From NCBI RefSeq assembly GCF_002224245.2, contig NZ_NKHK02000005.1:124001-188000 (forward strand): 64,000 nt of DNA, in the 5' to 3' direction. This stretch comes from Moraxella sp. VT-16-12. Lineage in GTDB: Bacteria; Pseudomonadota; Gammaproteobacteria; Pseudomonadales; Moraxellaceae. Below the pieces are notes generated by a model, which was given only the letters and a program-made list of their open reading frames with translations, made no database searches and was not told the DNA's origin. The position numbers were made by a program, and so were the translations under genes. This document shows, one piece after another, positions 46,239 to 56,578 of this stretch (within the stretch, counting starts at the first letter, position 1; each line of letters starts with the position of its first letter).

Positions 46239-48508
46239 ACAAGCGTATCCGTATTTGACATGACTGCTGTGGGGACAGATTGAGTTTTGTCGGCAGTTTG
46301 TTCAGTACTGAGCTTTATCACCGTCATAAACCCTTTGGGCAACACACCGCCACGCCCTGCTCGTTTGCCTTGATAATTTATCCAATCAGATGGTTTTAAG
46401 GTCAGTTTACGTTTGTTGGTATGTACAATCAAATTATCCGTCTGACCCAAACCACAGACCGCAACCACCGTTTCATTATCCTTTAAATTGATGAGTTTGT
46501 TGCCCTTACCCTTGGCAAGCACAGGCAACTCATCACGGGCAAAGATGAGCAAATGACCGCCACTGCTCACCACAGCAATATGCGTGTTGTCTGCCACAGG
46601 TACTAAGGGGAGCAAACTGGCTGTACTGTCCAAATTCACCACCACCTTGCCTGATTTTTGGGCGGTATCCATATTGATGACATCACCGATAAAACCATAA
46701 CCCAACGAACTGGCAATGATGACAGGATTTGGTTGATAAAACATCATTTGTTCAATTTTGGTGCCATTGGCAAGACTTAGCATACTAGACACAGGCTCAC
46801 CTTGACCACGAGCAGATGGCAAATTGGCGGTATCTAGCCCATAACTACGCCCTGTATTATCCAGCAAAATCAGTCGCTGATTGGTTTTACCCAAAGCGTG
46901 TGTGGCGTACTCATCGCCAGTGCGGTAATTTAGGGCAACAGGGTCAATCTCATGACCTTTTGCCATGCGTATCCAGCCTGCTTTTGAGACAATCACCGTT
47001 ACCGCTTCGCTTGGGGTCAGCTCCGATGCTTTGACCGCCACCGCTTCATCACGCTCCACCACGGGCGATTTGCGTTTATCACCATGGGCTTTCATATCGG
47101 CAGTCAGCTCACTGATGAGTAAGGCAGTCAAACTGTCAGGATTGTTGATTTGGTCAGCAATGATGGCACGCTCTGCTTTGAGTGCATCTTGCTCGGCGTT
47201 TAGTTCAATCTCTTCTAATTTAGCCAACTGACGCAATTTAATATCCAAAATCGCATCTGCTTGTAGCTCTGACAGGCCATAACGGCTCATCAGTACCGCC
47301 TTAGAGTCATCTTCACTACGAATGATGTGTATCACTTCATCAATGTGCAAATAAGCAATGAGCAAGCCTGCCAAAATATGCAAACGTCTATCAATCTTAT
47401 CTAGGCGGTTTTGCAGTCGCCTTAACACGACCGTTTTGCGTGATTGTAGCCATTCAGACAAGATTTGTTTTAAATTTTTAACGCTTGGCTTGCCGTTTAG
47501 CCCAATCATATTCATATTAACACGATATGATGTTTCTAAATCGGTGGTGGCAAACAGATGCGTCATGATTTTATCAATGTCAATTTTGCCTTTTTTAAAC
47601 TCAATGACGATACGACAGGCGTTTTCGTGGTCAGACTCATCATTGATGTCTGTTATCCAAGGCAGTTTTTTGTCGCTCATCAAACGAGCGATTTGCTCAA
47701 TGATTTTATTGCCTGATACCTGATACGGCAAAGCATCAATGATTACGGTATTTTTATCAGTGTTATCAATATGATAAGTCGCCCGCATTTTGTAGTTGCC
47801 ACGTCCTGTTTCGTACAGTTTGATAAGCTCATGGTGGGGCGTAATAATCTCAGCCGATGTTGGCAAATCAGGGGCAACAATAATTTTGCACAGCTCACCA
47901 ATACTAATGTCAGGGTTTTTTAAAAGTTTGATACACGCTTTGACAGTCTCTGTTAAATTATGGGGTGGAATGTCAGTCGCCATACCGACAGCAATCCCTG
48001 TGGTGCCATTTAATAAAATGTTTGGCAAACGAGCAGGCAACGTAGCAGGCTCGCTCATCGTGCCATCAAAGTTGGGGATAAAATCTACCGTACCATCGTT
48101 AAGCTCAGACAGCAATGTATTGGCATAGCTACTCATCTTAGCTTCGGTGTATCGCATGGCAGCAAAGGATTTGGGGTCATCAGGGCTGCCCCAGTTGCCT
48201 TGACCTGACACCAGTGGATAGCGATAGCTAAATGGCTGAGCCATCAGCACCATCGCTTCATAACAAGCACTATCGCCGTGGGGGTGATATTTGCCCAACA
48301 CATCACCAACCGTACGAGCAGATTTTTTGGGTTTGGCAGTATGGCGAAGTCCCAACTCATTCATGGCGTAGATGATACGTCTTTGAACAGGTTTTAAACC
48401 ATCTGCAATGTGGGGTAATGCCCTATCCATGATGACGTACATGGCATAATTTAGATAGGCAGATTCGGTAAATTCAGCAATGGAGCGGGTGTCAAACTCA
48501 GATTTCAT
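46235..48508 (-). CDS. parC: DNA topoisomerase IV subunit A
   Basis: ParC is the breakage-reunion subunit of topoisomerase IV. The N-terminus has [20 protein letters not shown] and the catalytic tyrosine region [11 protein letters not shown]. The quinolone-determining region reads [12 protein letters not shown], with Ser and Glu at the usual resistance positions, thus wild type there. The shortened C-terminal beta-pinwheel, about 270 residues, is typical of ParC rather than GyrA. Length 757. Confidence 0.95.
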   Translation of the reverse strand: MKSEFDTRSIAEFTESAYLNYAMYVIMDRALPHIADGLKPVQRRIIYAMNELGLRHTAKPKKSARTVGDVLGKYHPHGDSACYEAMVLMAQPFSYRYPLVSGQGNWGSPDDPKSFAAMRYTEAKMSSYANTLLSELNDGTVDFIPNFDGTMSEPATLPARLPNILLNGTTGIAVGMATDIPPHNLTETVKACIKLLKNPDISIGELCKIIVAPDLPTSAEIITPHHELIKLYETGRGNYKMRATYHIDNTDKNTVIIDALPYQVSGNKIIEQIARLMSDKKLPWITDINDESDHENACRIVIEFKKGKIDIDKIMTHLFATTDLETSYRVNMNMIGLNGKPSVKNLKQILSEWLQSRKTVVLRRLQNRLDKIDRRLHILAGLLIAYLHIDEVIHIIRSEDDSKAVLMSRYGLSELQADAILDIKLRQLAKLEEIELNAEQDALKAERAIIADQINNPDSLTALLISELTADMKAHGDKRKSPVVERDEAVAVKASELTPSEAVTVIVSKAGWIRMAKGHEIDPVALNYRTGDEYATHALGKTNQRLILLDNTGRSYGLDTANLPSARGQGEPVSSMLSLANGTKIEQMMFYQPNPVIIASSLGYGFIGDVINMDTAQKSGKVVVNLDSTASLLPLVPVADNTHIAVVSSGGHLLIFARDELPVLAKGKGNKLINLKDNETVVAVCGLGQTDNLIVHTNKRKLTLKPSDWINYQGKRAGRGGVLPKGFMTVIKLSTEQTADKTQSVPTAVMSNTDTLV

Positions 48509-48620
48509 GACTTATTTTAATGACAAAAAGCGTTATGATAACAGCTAAACTCCCCAAGCACAACACCCACAAAAAATCTCCTGACAGCACCAAACTGCCA
48601 AGAGATACTGGTTTTTGGAA

Positions 48621-48956
48621 CTAGGCTTTTTTGACCACACTAGATTTTAGTTTCATCGCCCCAAAACCATCAATTTTACAATCAATGTCATGGTCATCAG
48701 GCGCATCATAAATCACGCGAATGGATTTGACTTTTGTGCCAACCTTGATGGGCGTGGATGAGCCTTTTACCTTTAAATCCTTAATCACCGTAACGCTGTC
48801 GCCATCTGTCAGCACATTGCCCACCGCATCTTTGATGATGGGTGTCTCATCACCATCGTCCGCTCCCCACTCATGACCGCACATGGGGCAGATGTATAAA
48901 CTGCCATCTTGGTAGCTAAAATTTTCATCACATTTTGGACAATTTGGCAAACTCAT
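48621..48956 (-). CDS. PhnA/YjdM-family zinc-ribbon protein
   Basis: The 111-residue protein has an N-terminal zinc ribbon (C-x2-C in NCPKC and C-x2-C in ICPMC) and the PhnA domain [22 protein letters not shown]. It is often annotated as alkylphosphonate utilisation, but a role in phosphonate use is not supported for this family. The ATG at 48956 has GGAG upstream and is preferred to a TTG at 48968. Confidence 0.88.
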   Translation of the reverse strand: MSLPNCPKCDENFSYQDGSLYICPMCGHEWGADDGDETPIIKDAVGNVLTDGDSVTVIKDLKVKGSSTPIKVGTKVKSIRVIYDAPDDHDIDCKIDGFGAMKLKSSVVKKA

Positions 48957-49062
48957 CACTTTCTCCAATAAAAAAGTGTATTATAAACGATTTTTCCAAC
49001 TTATCATTGAAAAATACTCCATCATCGCCCATAAAGGGTCATATTTACAAAAAGAGACCATC

Positions 49063-49755
49063 ATGACTGCCTTTTGTGCCATCACCCTGACAGGCAAAGA
49101 TGCCGAAAAATTCCTACAAGGGCAACTGACCATCAACACCGCCAAGTTGACCGCAACACCCATGCCATGTGCCATTTGCAACCTAAAAGGGCGAGTTACT
49201 TTTGGGTTGTGGGCCAGCCAGCTTTCTGATGGCTATCAGCTCATCAGCTCTGCTGATTGTATGGACGAATTAATCTTGCACATCAAAAAATATGGGGCAT
49301 TTTCCAAATTTGAGCTGTCCGCCCCAACCGCCATATTTGCCACCGTGGCAGATGGTGTACCAAGTTTTAGCGATAACAAACACGATGATGATTTTGAAAA
49401 TTGGTCGGCTGTCAGCCTAAGTGTGGGCAACTACTGGATAACCAAAGCCACTCAAAACCAGTTTCAACCCCAAGAGCTACGCCTACATCAACGTGGGGGC
49501 GTGGATTATGACAAAGGGTGTTATTTGGGTCAAGAGATTGTGGCACGGCTGTATTTTAAATCCAGCCCAAAAAGCTATCTGCACCGTGTTTATCTGCATA
49601 GCCCTGCTAGCCAAGGCGATAAAGTAGGCAAAGTGGGCATTGTCAATGCGATAGGTCTGGATGCTTTGGTGGTAGGCTCACCTGATGATGTGGCACAGAT
49701 TGGCAAGATTTTAGCCTTGCCTGATAAGCTTAGCCAAAGTGTTGCTCGTGGCTAA
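49063..49755 (+). CDS. ygfZ: YgfZ/GcvT-domain folate-binding protein
   Basis: YgfZ is a folate-dependent factor for assembly or repair of certain Fe-S enzymes. The diagnostic motif KGCYLGQEIVAR is present with its conserved Cys. The 230-residue protein from the ATG at 49063 is shorter than E. coli YgfZ (about 325). Upstream in-frame extension is unlikely to be coding. The last 8 bases overlap dadA. Confidence 0.88.
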   Translation: MTAFCAITLTGKDAEKFLQGQLTINTAKLTATPMPCAICNLKGRVTFGLWASQLSDGYQLISSADCMDELILHIKKYGAFSKFELSAPTAIFATVADGVPSFSDNKHDDDFENWSAVSLSVGNYWITKATQNQFQPQELRLHQRGGVDYDKGCYLGQEIVARLYFKSSPKSYLHRVYLHSPASQGDKVGKVGIVNAIGLDALVVGSPDDVAQIGKILALPDKLSQSVARG

Positions 49756-51091
49756 ACCCACCGTAACCATCTTGGGGGCAGGCGTTACAGGCGTGGCGAC
49801 AGCATGGTATTTATCGCAAGCAGGTTTTGATGTTACAGTCATAGAACGCCACCACGCCCCAGCAATGGAGACATCATTTGCTAATGGTGGTCAAATCTCA
49901 GTCTGCCATGCCACCCCTTGGGCAAACCCTGCCACCCCCTTAAAAGCCCTAAAATGGCTAATCCGTCCTGATGCACCACTTTTGTATCGTCCCACATTAT
50001 GTGCCGAGCAGTGGCGGTTTTTGTGGCGGTTTTTAAAAGAATGCACTCACACACAGGCAGACGCCAATTTGGTGGCATTGGTTAGTCTAGGGCTGTACTC
50101 TCGCACGGCTTTGTTGGCACTGATTGACAAGCTAAATTTACAGTTTGAACAGCGACATCAGGGGATTTTACATTTTTATACCAGCCACACAGAATACCAA
50201 AATGCCATCGCACCAACACTGCTTATGCAAGAGCTGGGCTGTCATCGCACCTTACTTAGCCCCAAACAAGCAACAGACACCGAACCTGCCTTATCATCAC
50301 TTGGTGATGGACTGATAGGAGCAACTTTTACCAACCAAGATTTATCAGGTAATGCTCGGCTGTTTACCAATGAACTTGCCAAACATTGTGCGGCAAATGG
50401 CGTGTCATTCATCTATAACACCACCATCACCAACATTCACCGCCAACAAAACGCCATCAGCCATCTTAGCCTAAACCAACACGGACAAAACATCACTCAC
50501 CAAAGCGACCATTATGTCGTCTGTCTGGGCAGTTATGGCAAGCGTTTATTAGATGCCATTGGTGTGGATTTACCAATTTTTCCTGCCAAAGGCTACTCTG
50601 CCACCTATCGCGTTAAAGACCCCGCTTGTGTGCCACAGGTGAGCCTGATAGATGATGAGTACAAACTTGTCATGAGTAGGCTAACATCTGATGATGACAA
50701 ACTCAGGGTGGCAGGCACAGCAGAATTTAACGGCTATAACACCAATCTGAACCTAATACGCTGTCAAGCCATCACCAATAGAGTCCAAGCATTATTTGGT
50801 GATGTGCTAGATTATGATGAGCCAAATTATTGGACAGGTCAAAGACCAATGACTCCATCAAACGTACCATTGATTGGCAAAGCTTACTTAGGTCTCATCT
50901 GGCATGGCAGGCATGGACAAAACATAGACAATCTGTGGCTAAACACAGGACATGGCACGCTTGGATTTACGCACGCTTGTGGTTCGGCATTGGCACTAAG
51001 TCTGCTCATGCAAGGGCAAACACCGCCTTTGGCATTTGACTTTACTGGCATAAAAATACCAGCTCTTAGAACTGGTATGTCATCTTTATAG
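49748..51091 (+). CDS. dadA: D-amino acid dehydrogenase small subunit-like FAD oxidoreductase
   Basis: This FAD-dependent protein oxidises D-amino acids (D-Ala in DadA) to oxo acids. The Rossmann FAD motif VTILGAGVTGVATAWYLSQAGFDVTVIER is at the N-terminus. The substrate region has SFANGGQISVCHATPWANP, and GTLGFTHACGSA near the C-terminus closes the FAD site. A GTG at 49748 overlaps the ygfZ stop; another GTG at 49739 is possible. 447 residues is slightly long. Its 3' end overlaps the convergent LysM gene by 6 bases. Confidence 0.87.
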   Translation: MAKPTVTILGAGVTGVATAWYLSQAGFDVTVIERHHAPAMETSFANGGQISVCHATPWANPATPLKALKWLIRPDAPLLYRPTLCAEQWRFLWRFLKECTHTQADANLVALVSLGLYSRTALLALIDKLNLQFEQRHQGILHFYTSHTEYQNAIAPTLLMQELGCHRTLLSPKQATDTEPALSSLGDGLIGATFTNQDLSGNARLFTNELAKHCAANGVSFIYNTTITNIHRQQNAISHLSLNQHGQNITHQSDHYVVCLGSYGKRLLDAIGVDLPIFPAKGYSATYRVKDPACVPQVSLIDDEYKLVMSRLTSDDDKLRVAGTAEFNGYNTNLNLIRCQAITNRVQALFGDVLDYDEPNYWTGQRPMTPSNVPLIGKAYLGLIWHGRHGQNIDNLWLNTGHGTLGFTHACGSALALSLLMQGQTPPLAFDFTGIKIPALRTGMSSL

Positions 51092-52234
51092 CTCAGATGG
51101 TGGCAACAACAAATCACCATTACTCAAAGGCAATTCAGCCGAAAGCACATAAGCATAGCTGATTTTGTCAAATGCTTTAAAGACCATTATCTGACCAATT
51201 TTTTCGTTTGGCAGACGGATAACTTTATTGTTATCTTGTGTGTCTTTAATCAGTGCTCCCTTGCGATAAACATCAAGCACATGACCTACTCTTGCCCCCT
51301 GTGTTGCCCCTAAATTGATGGCAACTGTGTCATTTTTACCCCCTAGGGCAATGCCACTTTTTACCAAGGAGCGATTAGGCAATGTGGGATTAACGATGGC
51401 TTTTTTATCCACTTGCCCCATGATACGCACAATCATACCCCCACGAGTAACCTCAGCAGGCACAGGATAGAACGCTGGTGGCAATGGTGAGCTTATCGGC
51501 TGAAATACCTTATCGCCCTCTTTGATTTCAGCTTCATAAGCATGCTCAATTTTTAGGCTAGATACGCCATTTACTGCCACACTCTCCACACGGCCAAGTG
51601 CCACCTGTATCACCTCTGATGCCACGATTTGACCTGTGGCAGTGTCCACATAAGGCTCAGATTGACGATAAATGCCATAGGTTTTGCCCAAATCCAACGC
51701 ACGATTTGCATAGATGGTATCACCCACAGAAGTCAATGTTTTGCCTTGTTTGGCAGCGATAATGTGGGGTGTTCCTGCCAAATCCAATGGACTGACAATC
51801 TCTGCCCGATTTAGCCAATGGCGGATATTTGCCAGTGGAATGAGTGAGATGCTATTATCACTAGAATTGATGTTGATAGGCTTATCTTTGGCGGGTGGCT
51901 GCATATTTTTTTCAATGCCCGCACAGCCTTCGCCAGTATCTACCCCCACCAAAGTTCTGCCTTTGATGATACATAGGATAAGCACGTCATTTGGGTAGAT
52001 AAGATGGGGGTTTTTTAGCTGTTTGTTGGTCGCCCAAATCTCACGCCAGCGATGTGGTGCATTTAAATATTTGCCAGAAACATCCCAAAGCGTATCGCCT
52101 TTTTTGACGATATAACGGTTAGGTGCATCTGCCTTGATGGTCGGTGGCGGATTATTTTTGGCATACGCCACAGGAGCAACAAACGCCCCAAGCAAGCACA
52201 GCGTCATCAAACCTTTAAGTGGATTTAGCTTCAT
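51086..52234 (-). CDS. Exported LysM peptidoglycan-binding protein
   Basis: The 382-residue protein has a signal peptide (cleavage about after PVAYA), then a LysM domain at about residues 40-85 (NRYIVKKGDTLWDVSGKYL to IYPNDVLIL). The rest, about 300 residues, is beta-rich with repeated G-x-V-x-x motifs and no enzyme signature. It is probably a periplasmic cell-wall-associated protein. Confidence 0.85.
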   Translation of the reverse strand: MKLNPLKGLMTLCLLGAFVAPVAYAKNNPPPTIKADAPNRYIVKKGDTLWDVSGKYLNAPHRWREIWATNKQLKNPHLIYPNDVLILCIIKGRTLVGVDTGEGCAGIEKNMQPPAKDKPININSSDNSISLIPLANIRHWLNRAEIVSPLDLAGTPHIIAAKQGKTLTSVGDTIYANRALDLGKTYGIYRQSEPYVDTATGQIVASEVIQVALGRVESVAVNGVSSLKIEHAYEAEIKEGDKVFQPISSPLPPAFYPVPAEVTRGGMIVRIMGQVDKKAIVNPTLPNRSLVKSGIALGGKNDTVAINLGATQGARVGHVLDVYRKGALIKDTQDNNKVIRLPNEKIGQIMVFKAFDKISYAYVLSAELPLSNGDLLLPPSEL

Positions 52235-52250
52235 AAGAGTATCCGTTGTT

Positions 52251-52292
52251 ATGCTAAGAAAAGGTGGGTATCACCCAAATTTACCCTAGCAT
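52251..52292. repeat. Palindromic element between lysM gene and thrC
   Basis: ATGCTA and TAGCAT form the outer arms; GGTGGG and CACCC form an inner hairpin with a short loop. On the thrC strand the sequence after the inner hairpin is TTTTCTT, so it could be the thrC terminator, or a leader structure for the LysM gene. Confidence 0.45.
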
Positions 52293-52326
52293 AACAAAAT
52301 CACTCTTATCATTAAAGCATTTATCG

Positions 52327-53742
52327 CTATCTGGCAGTAACTTTCCGATAGATTTCATCAGCAACAAGACGAGCGTCATTTTCAAGCACGGTTACATATT
52401 GCAGATTATCTTCTAGCCCTATGGTGTGGGGTGGACGTGGCAAATCAATTTTGCCCAGTGCTTGTGTGATGGTTTCTTCAAATTTAATTGGCAACGCCGT
52501 CTCCGCCACCACGATTGTCTCGCCTTGTTTTTGCACATCTAGTGCCACTTTAACCCCATCGGCGGTGTGTGGGTCAATCAGACGTGTGGTTTCATCATAG
52601 ACTTTTTTAATGGTGGCTAAGCGGTCAGCGTGTGTGGATTTGCCAGAGACAAAGCCAAATTTGCCCTGAATGTCGGTCAGTTTGTCCGCCAAATCAAAAC
52701 CTTTGCCAGTTTTGACATCATCAAACAGTCGTGATACTTGACTGCCGTCTTGGGCAAGTAGTGTATAGACAAACCGCTCAAAATTAGACGCTTTGGAGAT
52801 GTCCATAGATGGGCTAGACGTTACATGGGTCTCATGTGCTTTTCTGGGAGCGTAGTTGCCCGTGGTAAAAAATTCGTGCAACACATCATTTTCGTTGGTT
52901 GCCACAATCAAACGGTCAATCGGCAATCCCATCATGCGGGCAATATGAGCGGCACAGACATTGCCAAAGTTACCAGACGGCACACAAAAGCTCACCTTTT
53001 CGTCATTATGGGTGGTTGCCCCAAAATAGCCTTTAAAATAATAGACAATCTGAGCCAAAATCCGCCCCCAGTTGATGGAGTTTACCGTGCCTAGGCTGTA
53101 TTTGGCTTTAAAATCAGCGTCTTCTTGTAAGGCTTTGACAATGTCTTGGCAATCATCAAACATACCTTTGATGGCAATGTTGTGGATATTTTTGTCGTCT
53201 AGGCTGTACATTTGGGCTCGCTGAAACGCACTCATTTTGCCATGTGGCGACATCATAAACACTTCAATATTTTCTTTGCCACGCAAAGCGTATTCTGCCG
53301 CAGAGCCTGTATCGCCAGAGGTTGCTCCAATCACTGTCAAACGCTCGCCTTTTTTGGTCAACACATATTCAAACGCATTGCCCAAAAACTGCATTGCCAT
53401 GTCTTTAAAAGCAAGCGTTGGACCATTGGACAGCTCCAACAAAAACACCTTGTCATACAGTGGCGTTACAGGCGTGATGTCATCACTATTAAAAACAGTG
53501 CTCGTATAAGTTTTGTCAATGAGTGCCTTTAAATCATCACTTGGGATGTCGCTGATAAACAAGCTCATAATCTCAAAAGCAAGCTCGGTGTAGCTAAGAT
53601 GCCGCCAAGTATCCAAAGTGGCACGGTCAATCTGTGGATAAGTCTCAGGCAACATCAGTCCGCCGTCAGGTGCAAGCCCCATGAGTAGAACGTCGCTAAA
53701 TTGCATTTTTGGCGTATTGCCACGTGTGCTGATATAGTTCAT
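52327..53742 (-). CDS. thrC: Threonine synthase
   Basis: ThrC converts O-phosphohomoserine to threonine (PLP enzyme). The N-terminal MNYISTRGNTPKMQFSDVL and the PLP-lysine region TLAFKDMAMQFLGN are present, with GATSGDTGSAAEYALRG binding phosphate and PSGNFGNVCAAHIARMMGLP. Its 471 residues match the longer gammaproteobacterial type. Confidence 0.94.
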   Translation of the reverse strand: MNYISTRGNTPKMQFSDVLLMGLAPDGGLMLPETYPQIDRATLDTWRHLSYTELAFEIMSLFISDIPSDDLKALIDKTYTSTVFNSDDITPVTPLYDKVFLLELSNGPTLAFKDMAMQFLGNAFEYVLTKKGERLTVIGATSGDTGSAAEYALRGKENIEVFMMSPHGKMSAFQRAQMYSLDDKNIHNIAIKGMFDDCQDIVKALQEDADFKAKYSLGTVNSINWGRILAQIVYYFKGYFGATTHNDEKVSFCVPSGNFGNVCAAHIARMMGLPIDRLIVATNENDVLHEFFTTGNYAPRKAHETHVTSSPSMDISKASNFERFVYTLLAQDGSQVSRLFDDVKTGKGFDLADKLTDIQGKFGFVSGKSTHADRLATIKKVYDETTRLIDPHTADGVKVALDVQKQGETIVVAETALPIKFEETITQALGKIDLPRPPHTIGLEDNLQYVTVLENDARLVADEIYRKVTAR

Positions 53743-53916
53743 AAAATTCCAAATGATTGCAAATTATTAAATTTTAACACAGTTTTATTTTAAAAGTAGC
53801 TTTTGTACTTTTTAAAAGATAAATAAATCACCTTGGGCTTTTGGTAAGGACTTATAAGCCGCTGGCTCTACCTTAACATTGATTGAGATTTTTAAATTAT
53901 TTAAGTTTATGAGTGC

Positions 53917-54747
53917 TTATGGATAAGTTTTATAGCCCATCAGCACAAACGATTTTTTCATCACAGGGACATATTTCATCGCCTTGCCAATCAGCCACCC
54001 CATACGTTCCACATCAGGTAAATCACCAAAATAGACGTGTTCTAAATAATACAAATGGTCATGCCAAGTGGTCATCATCATGACATCATCAACCCCACAA
54101 GCAAACTCAGCACGCATCTGTCCGACAGTATCGTGGCGTTTACGGTGTTTATACACCCAACCACTTGACACATCAAAATAAATCTGAGCATGGTCAAACC
54201 TATCTGCCAATGCCGTCATAAATTGCCTATTGTCATCATGACCAAAGTACATCATCACCCCTTCGGCAATAAATAATATCGGTACATCAGCATATTTACA
54301 AGCAAGCTCATCAAGCCAAGCAATATCAAGCATTGATGCAGACAAATAAGTTTCATTTGCCATCGCTGGAATCAGTTGCTCACGCAAAGCCATGCTTTCG
54401 GCAATGTCTAAACTAAAAAATGGTGTTTTTGCCAATAAATCAGGGGCTTTGGCACACAGTCTTTGACAACGAGTATCCAGTCCGCACCCAACATTAACAA
54501 TCACACCCACGGTGTTATCCTGCAAAAATGCCATACATTTATCATCAAAATGGCGAATGCGTAACGCTGTACCAATCTCAGACGCTGGTTTATTATCAAA
54601 TTTACTAAAATCATAATCTATTTGTCGCACCAACTCCACTGCCCATGGGTCAGCAATGATGGGATTCACCCTTTGGCTTTGCAACGCTCGCATATATAGC
54701 GGTATCAGCAATGTTTCAGCAATCGGGTCATCAAATACAATGGACAT
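53917..54747 (-). CDS. Class I SAM-dependent methyltransferase (LCM/TcmP-like family)
   Basis: The 276-residue protein begins MSIVFDDPIAETLLIPLYMRAL and has the SAM-binding glycine motif VIVNVGCGLDTRCQRL. It belongs to the leucine carboxyl methyltransferase-like group that also includes O-methyltransferases for small molecules. Substrate unknown. A good promoter with a Fur-like box precedes it, so iron control is possible. The gene stands alone. Confidence 0.82.
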   Translation of the reverse strand: MSIVFDDPIAETLLIPLYMRALQSQRVNPIIADPWAVELVRQIDYDFSKFDNKPASEIGTALRIRHFDDKCMAFLQDNTVGVIVNVGCGLDTRCQRLCAKAPDLLAKTPFFSLDIAESMALREQLIPAMANETYLSASMLDIAWLDELACKYADVPILFIAEGVMMYFGHDDNRQFMTALADRFDHAQIYFDVSSGWVYKHRKRHDTVGQMRAEFACGVDDVMMMTTWHDHLYYLEHVYFGDLPDVERMGWLIGKAMKYVPVMKKSFVLMGYKTYP

Positions 54748-54764
54748 GGCATCATTCCTTAAAC

Positions 54765-54783
54765 AAGAATTATTATCATTATA
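54765..54783 (-). promoter_or_regulatory. Fur-like box over the -10 of the methyltransferase gene
   Basis: Read on the minus strand, TATAATGATAATAATTCTT matches about 15 of 19 positions of the E. coli Fur consensus GATAATGATAATCATTATC. It overlaps the predicted -10. Confidence 0.5.
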
Positions 54784-54806
54784 ACGCCATTAAACATCAG
54801 ATACAA
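54778..54806 (-). promoter_or_regulatory. Sigma-70 promoter of the methyltransferase gene
   Basis: A -35 TTGTAT and consensus -10 TATAAT on the minus strand are separated by 17 bases, with the -10 about 30 bases before the start codon. Confidence 0.65.
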
Positions 54807-54847
54807 TTCATCAACACACAACCGCCCACTTGTTTGACAAAGTTTAT

Positions 54848-56215
54848 TTAACTTTTACGCACCAACGCATAATAAAAACCATCACCACCATCCATCTGTG
54901 GCAAACATTGACGACCCACGTTTTGGGGCAGCCCCCAATCGCCATAGAGCTTAATCTCAGTAGCATCATGATGTCGTGCCAAAAAGTTGGTCATTTGCGT
55001 TTCGTTTTCTGCCTTTAAGACAGAACAGGTGATATAAAGCAAAAATCCGCCCTGTGCCACCAAAGACCAAAGATTGTCCAAAATCACCGCTTGCAATGCG
55101 ACCACCTTTTCAATGTCAGCAGGTGTTCGTAGCAGGTTAATGTCAGGGTGCCTTCTTATCACGCCTGTGGCACTACACGGAGCATCTAGCATGACAACGT
55201 CAAAGGGTGTGTCGCCATTCAAGGTAGTGGCATCAGCGACTTTGACAAACAGCTTATCGTCTAGCAAATGGGCAAAACCAAGCCTGTCAATATTATCATA
55301 CACGCGTTTTAGGCGGTTTTTGTCATTATCAATGGCGGTCAAAGCAAAATCATGCCCCACACCCAAAGTACCATCGGTGAGCTTGGCAAGCCAATGGGTC
55401 AGTTTGCCAGCAGGGGCGGTGCAAGCGTCCAACAAATTGGGTACAGGTTTGTCAAACTGACTCATCACCGATGAGACGATTGCTCCCGACAGCTGAGCAT
55501 GTAGGTCTTGCACGGTAATTAGCCCATCATCAAAGCCCGTCAAGTTTGCCATCTGTCCGCCTGACAGCTTGATTGCTTGTGTGGTGTATGTTTGACTGGT
55601 GTTATCAAAATCTATTTTACCATCAAGCGTCACTTCTTGTACGTCAGCCACATTTGTTAGCTGCTTGATATAGTCATCATGGCTGATTTTAGCGGTGTTG
55701 GCTCGTACAAATATCGGAGCAGGCGTTCGCAAAACCTGTCCTAGCGTTTCATAATTTTCTGCCCAGTCTTGTTTGAGCTGTTTGGCAAGATGGTTGGGTA
55801 AACTGTGGTTTTTTTGCACCTTTTTGGCAAATTTATCTTTTTTGTCTGCCACTTTTCGCAAGATGGCGTTAATTAGCCCAACGCCATAAGGTTTATTGAC
55901 TGCTTTGACGGCATTTAAGGTTTCATTGATGACGGCATAATCAGGTGTGTGCATATACAAAAGCTCATACAAGCCCATATTTAACGCACAAATAACACCC
56001 ATATCGCTGGGCGGTTGTTTTATCAAACTCTCACCAATGCGAGACAACGCCCACCACTGGCGTAGCGTACCCAATAATAATTCGTGAGCAAAACCTTTTT
56101 CATTGTCTTTTAATGAATTTAATAACGGGTCTAGCAGTACAGATAATGACTGTCCTTGATTGATTTTTTCAAGGGTGAGAATAATCTTGGCTCGGACGGA
56201 TAAATTATGATTCAT
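54848..56215 (-). CDS. rsmB: 16S rRNA m5C967 methyltransferase RsmB
   Basis: RsmB (Sun) methylates C967 of 16S rRNA. An N-terminal NusB-like RNA-binding domain (about 1-140) precedes the SAM domain. Motifs are LLDACTAPAGKLTHWL (SAM), VMLDAPCSATGVIRRHPDI with the PC catalytic Cys, and LYITCSVLKAENE with the TC release Cys. The 455 residues are slightly long. In most gammaproteobacteria it directly follows fmt; here a small gene intervenes. Confidence 0.94.
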   Translation of the reverse strand: MNHNLSVRAKIILTLEKINQGQSLSVLLDPLLNSLKDNEKGFAHELLLGTLRQWWALSRIGESLIKQPPSDMGVICALNMGLYELLYMHTPDYAVINETLNAVKAVNKPYGVGLINAILRKVADKKDKFAKKVQKNHSLPNHLAKQLKQDWAENYETLGQVLRTPAPIFVRANTAKISHDDYIKQLTNVADVQEVTLDGKIDFDNTSQTYTTQAIKLSGGQMANLTGFDDGLITVQDLHAQLSGAIVSSVMSQFDKPVPNLLDACTAPAGKLTHWLAKLTDGTLGVGHDFALTAIDNDKNRLKRVYDNIDRLGFAHLLDDKLFVKVADATTLNGDTPFDVVMLDAPCSATGVIRRHPDINLLRTPADIEKVVALQAVILDNLWSLVAQGGFLLYITCSVLKAENETQMTNFLARHHDATEIKLYGDWGLPQNVGRQCLPQMDGGDGFYYALVRKS

Positions 56216-56230
56216 AAATACATTTTTTAT

Positions 56231-56572
56231 TTAAGACTTAATGACGACATTATCTAATAATACCAAAAATCCACCACCATTTTTAAACATAAATGCCTGT
56301 GCTTTTTTAAGCGGATTTTGATGATAAGTGCTTGGCACACAAATCCCTGCTTTTAATTCATAGCGAAAATTAATTTGGGTAATATCCATCACTTGACCTG
56401 TTATGTAAAATTGTTTCGCATATTCATCAGCGTGAGCGTCATAATAATAATCACACGCCACCAATGCACCATCATCTCCTTTAACACAAACCCAATTAAC
56501 ATCATCGCCAATTGCAAACGGATCGCCGCAGCAGTCCATTTGCCAATCTTCATAAAAAATCATCGCTTGCAT
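56231..56572 (-). CDS. Small hypothetical protein (possible DUF6578-like)
   Basis: The 113-residue cytoplasmic protein has an aromatic, Cys-rich N-terminus (FYEDWQMDCCGDPFAIGDDVNW) and mainly beta-strand character. The EDWQMxCCGxPFxxGDxV pattern recalls actinobacterial DUF6578 proteins, but I am not certain. It lies between fmt and rsmB with short gaps (6 and 15 bases), interrupting an otherwise conserved pair. Confidence 0.6.
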   Translation of the reverse strand: MQAMIFYEDWQMDCCGDPFAIGDDVNWVCVKGDDGALVACDYYYDAHADEYAKQFYITGQVMDITQINFRYELKAGICVPSTYHQNPLKKAQAFMFKNGGGFLVLLDNVVIKS

Positions 56573-56578
56573 TTTTTC

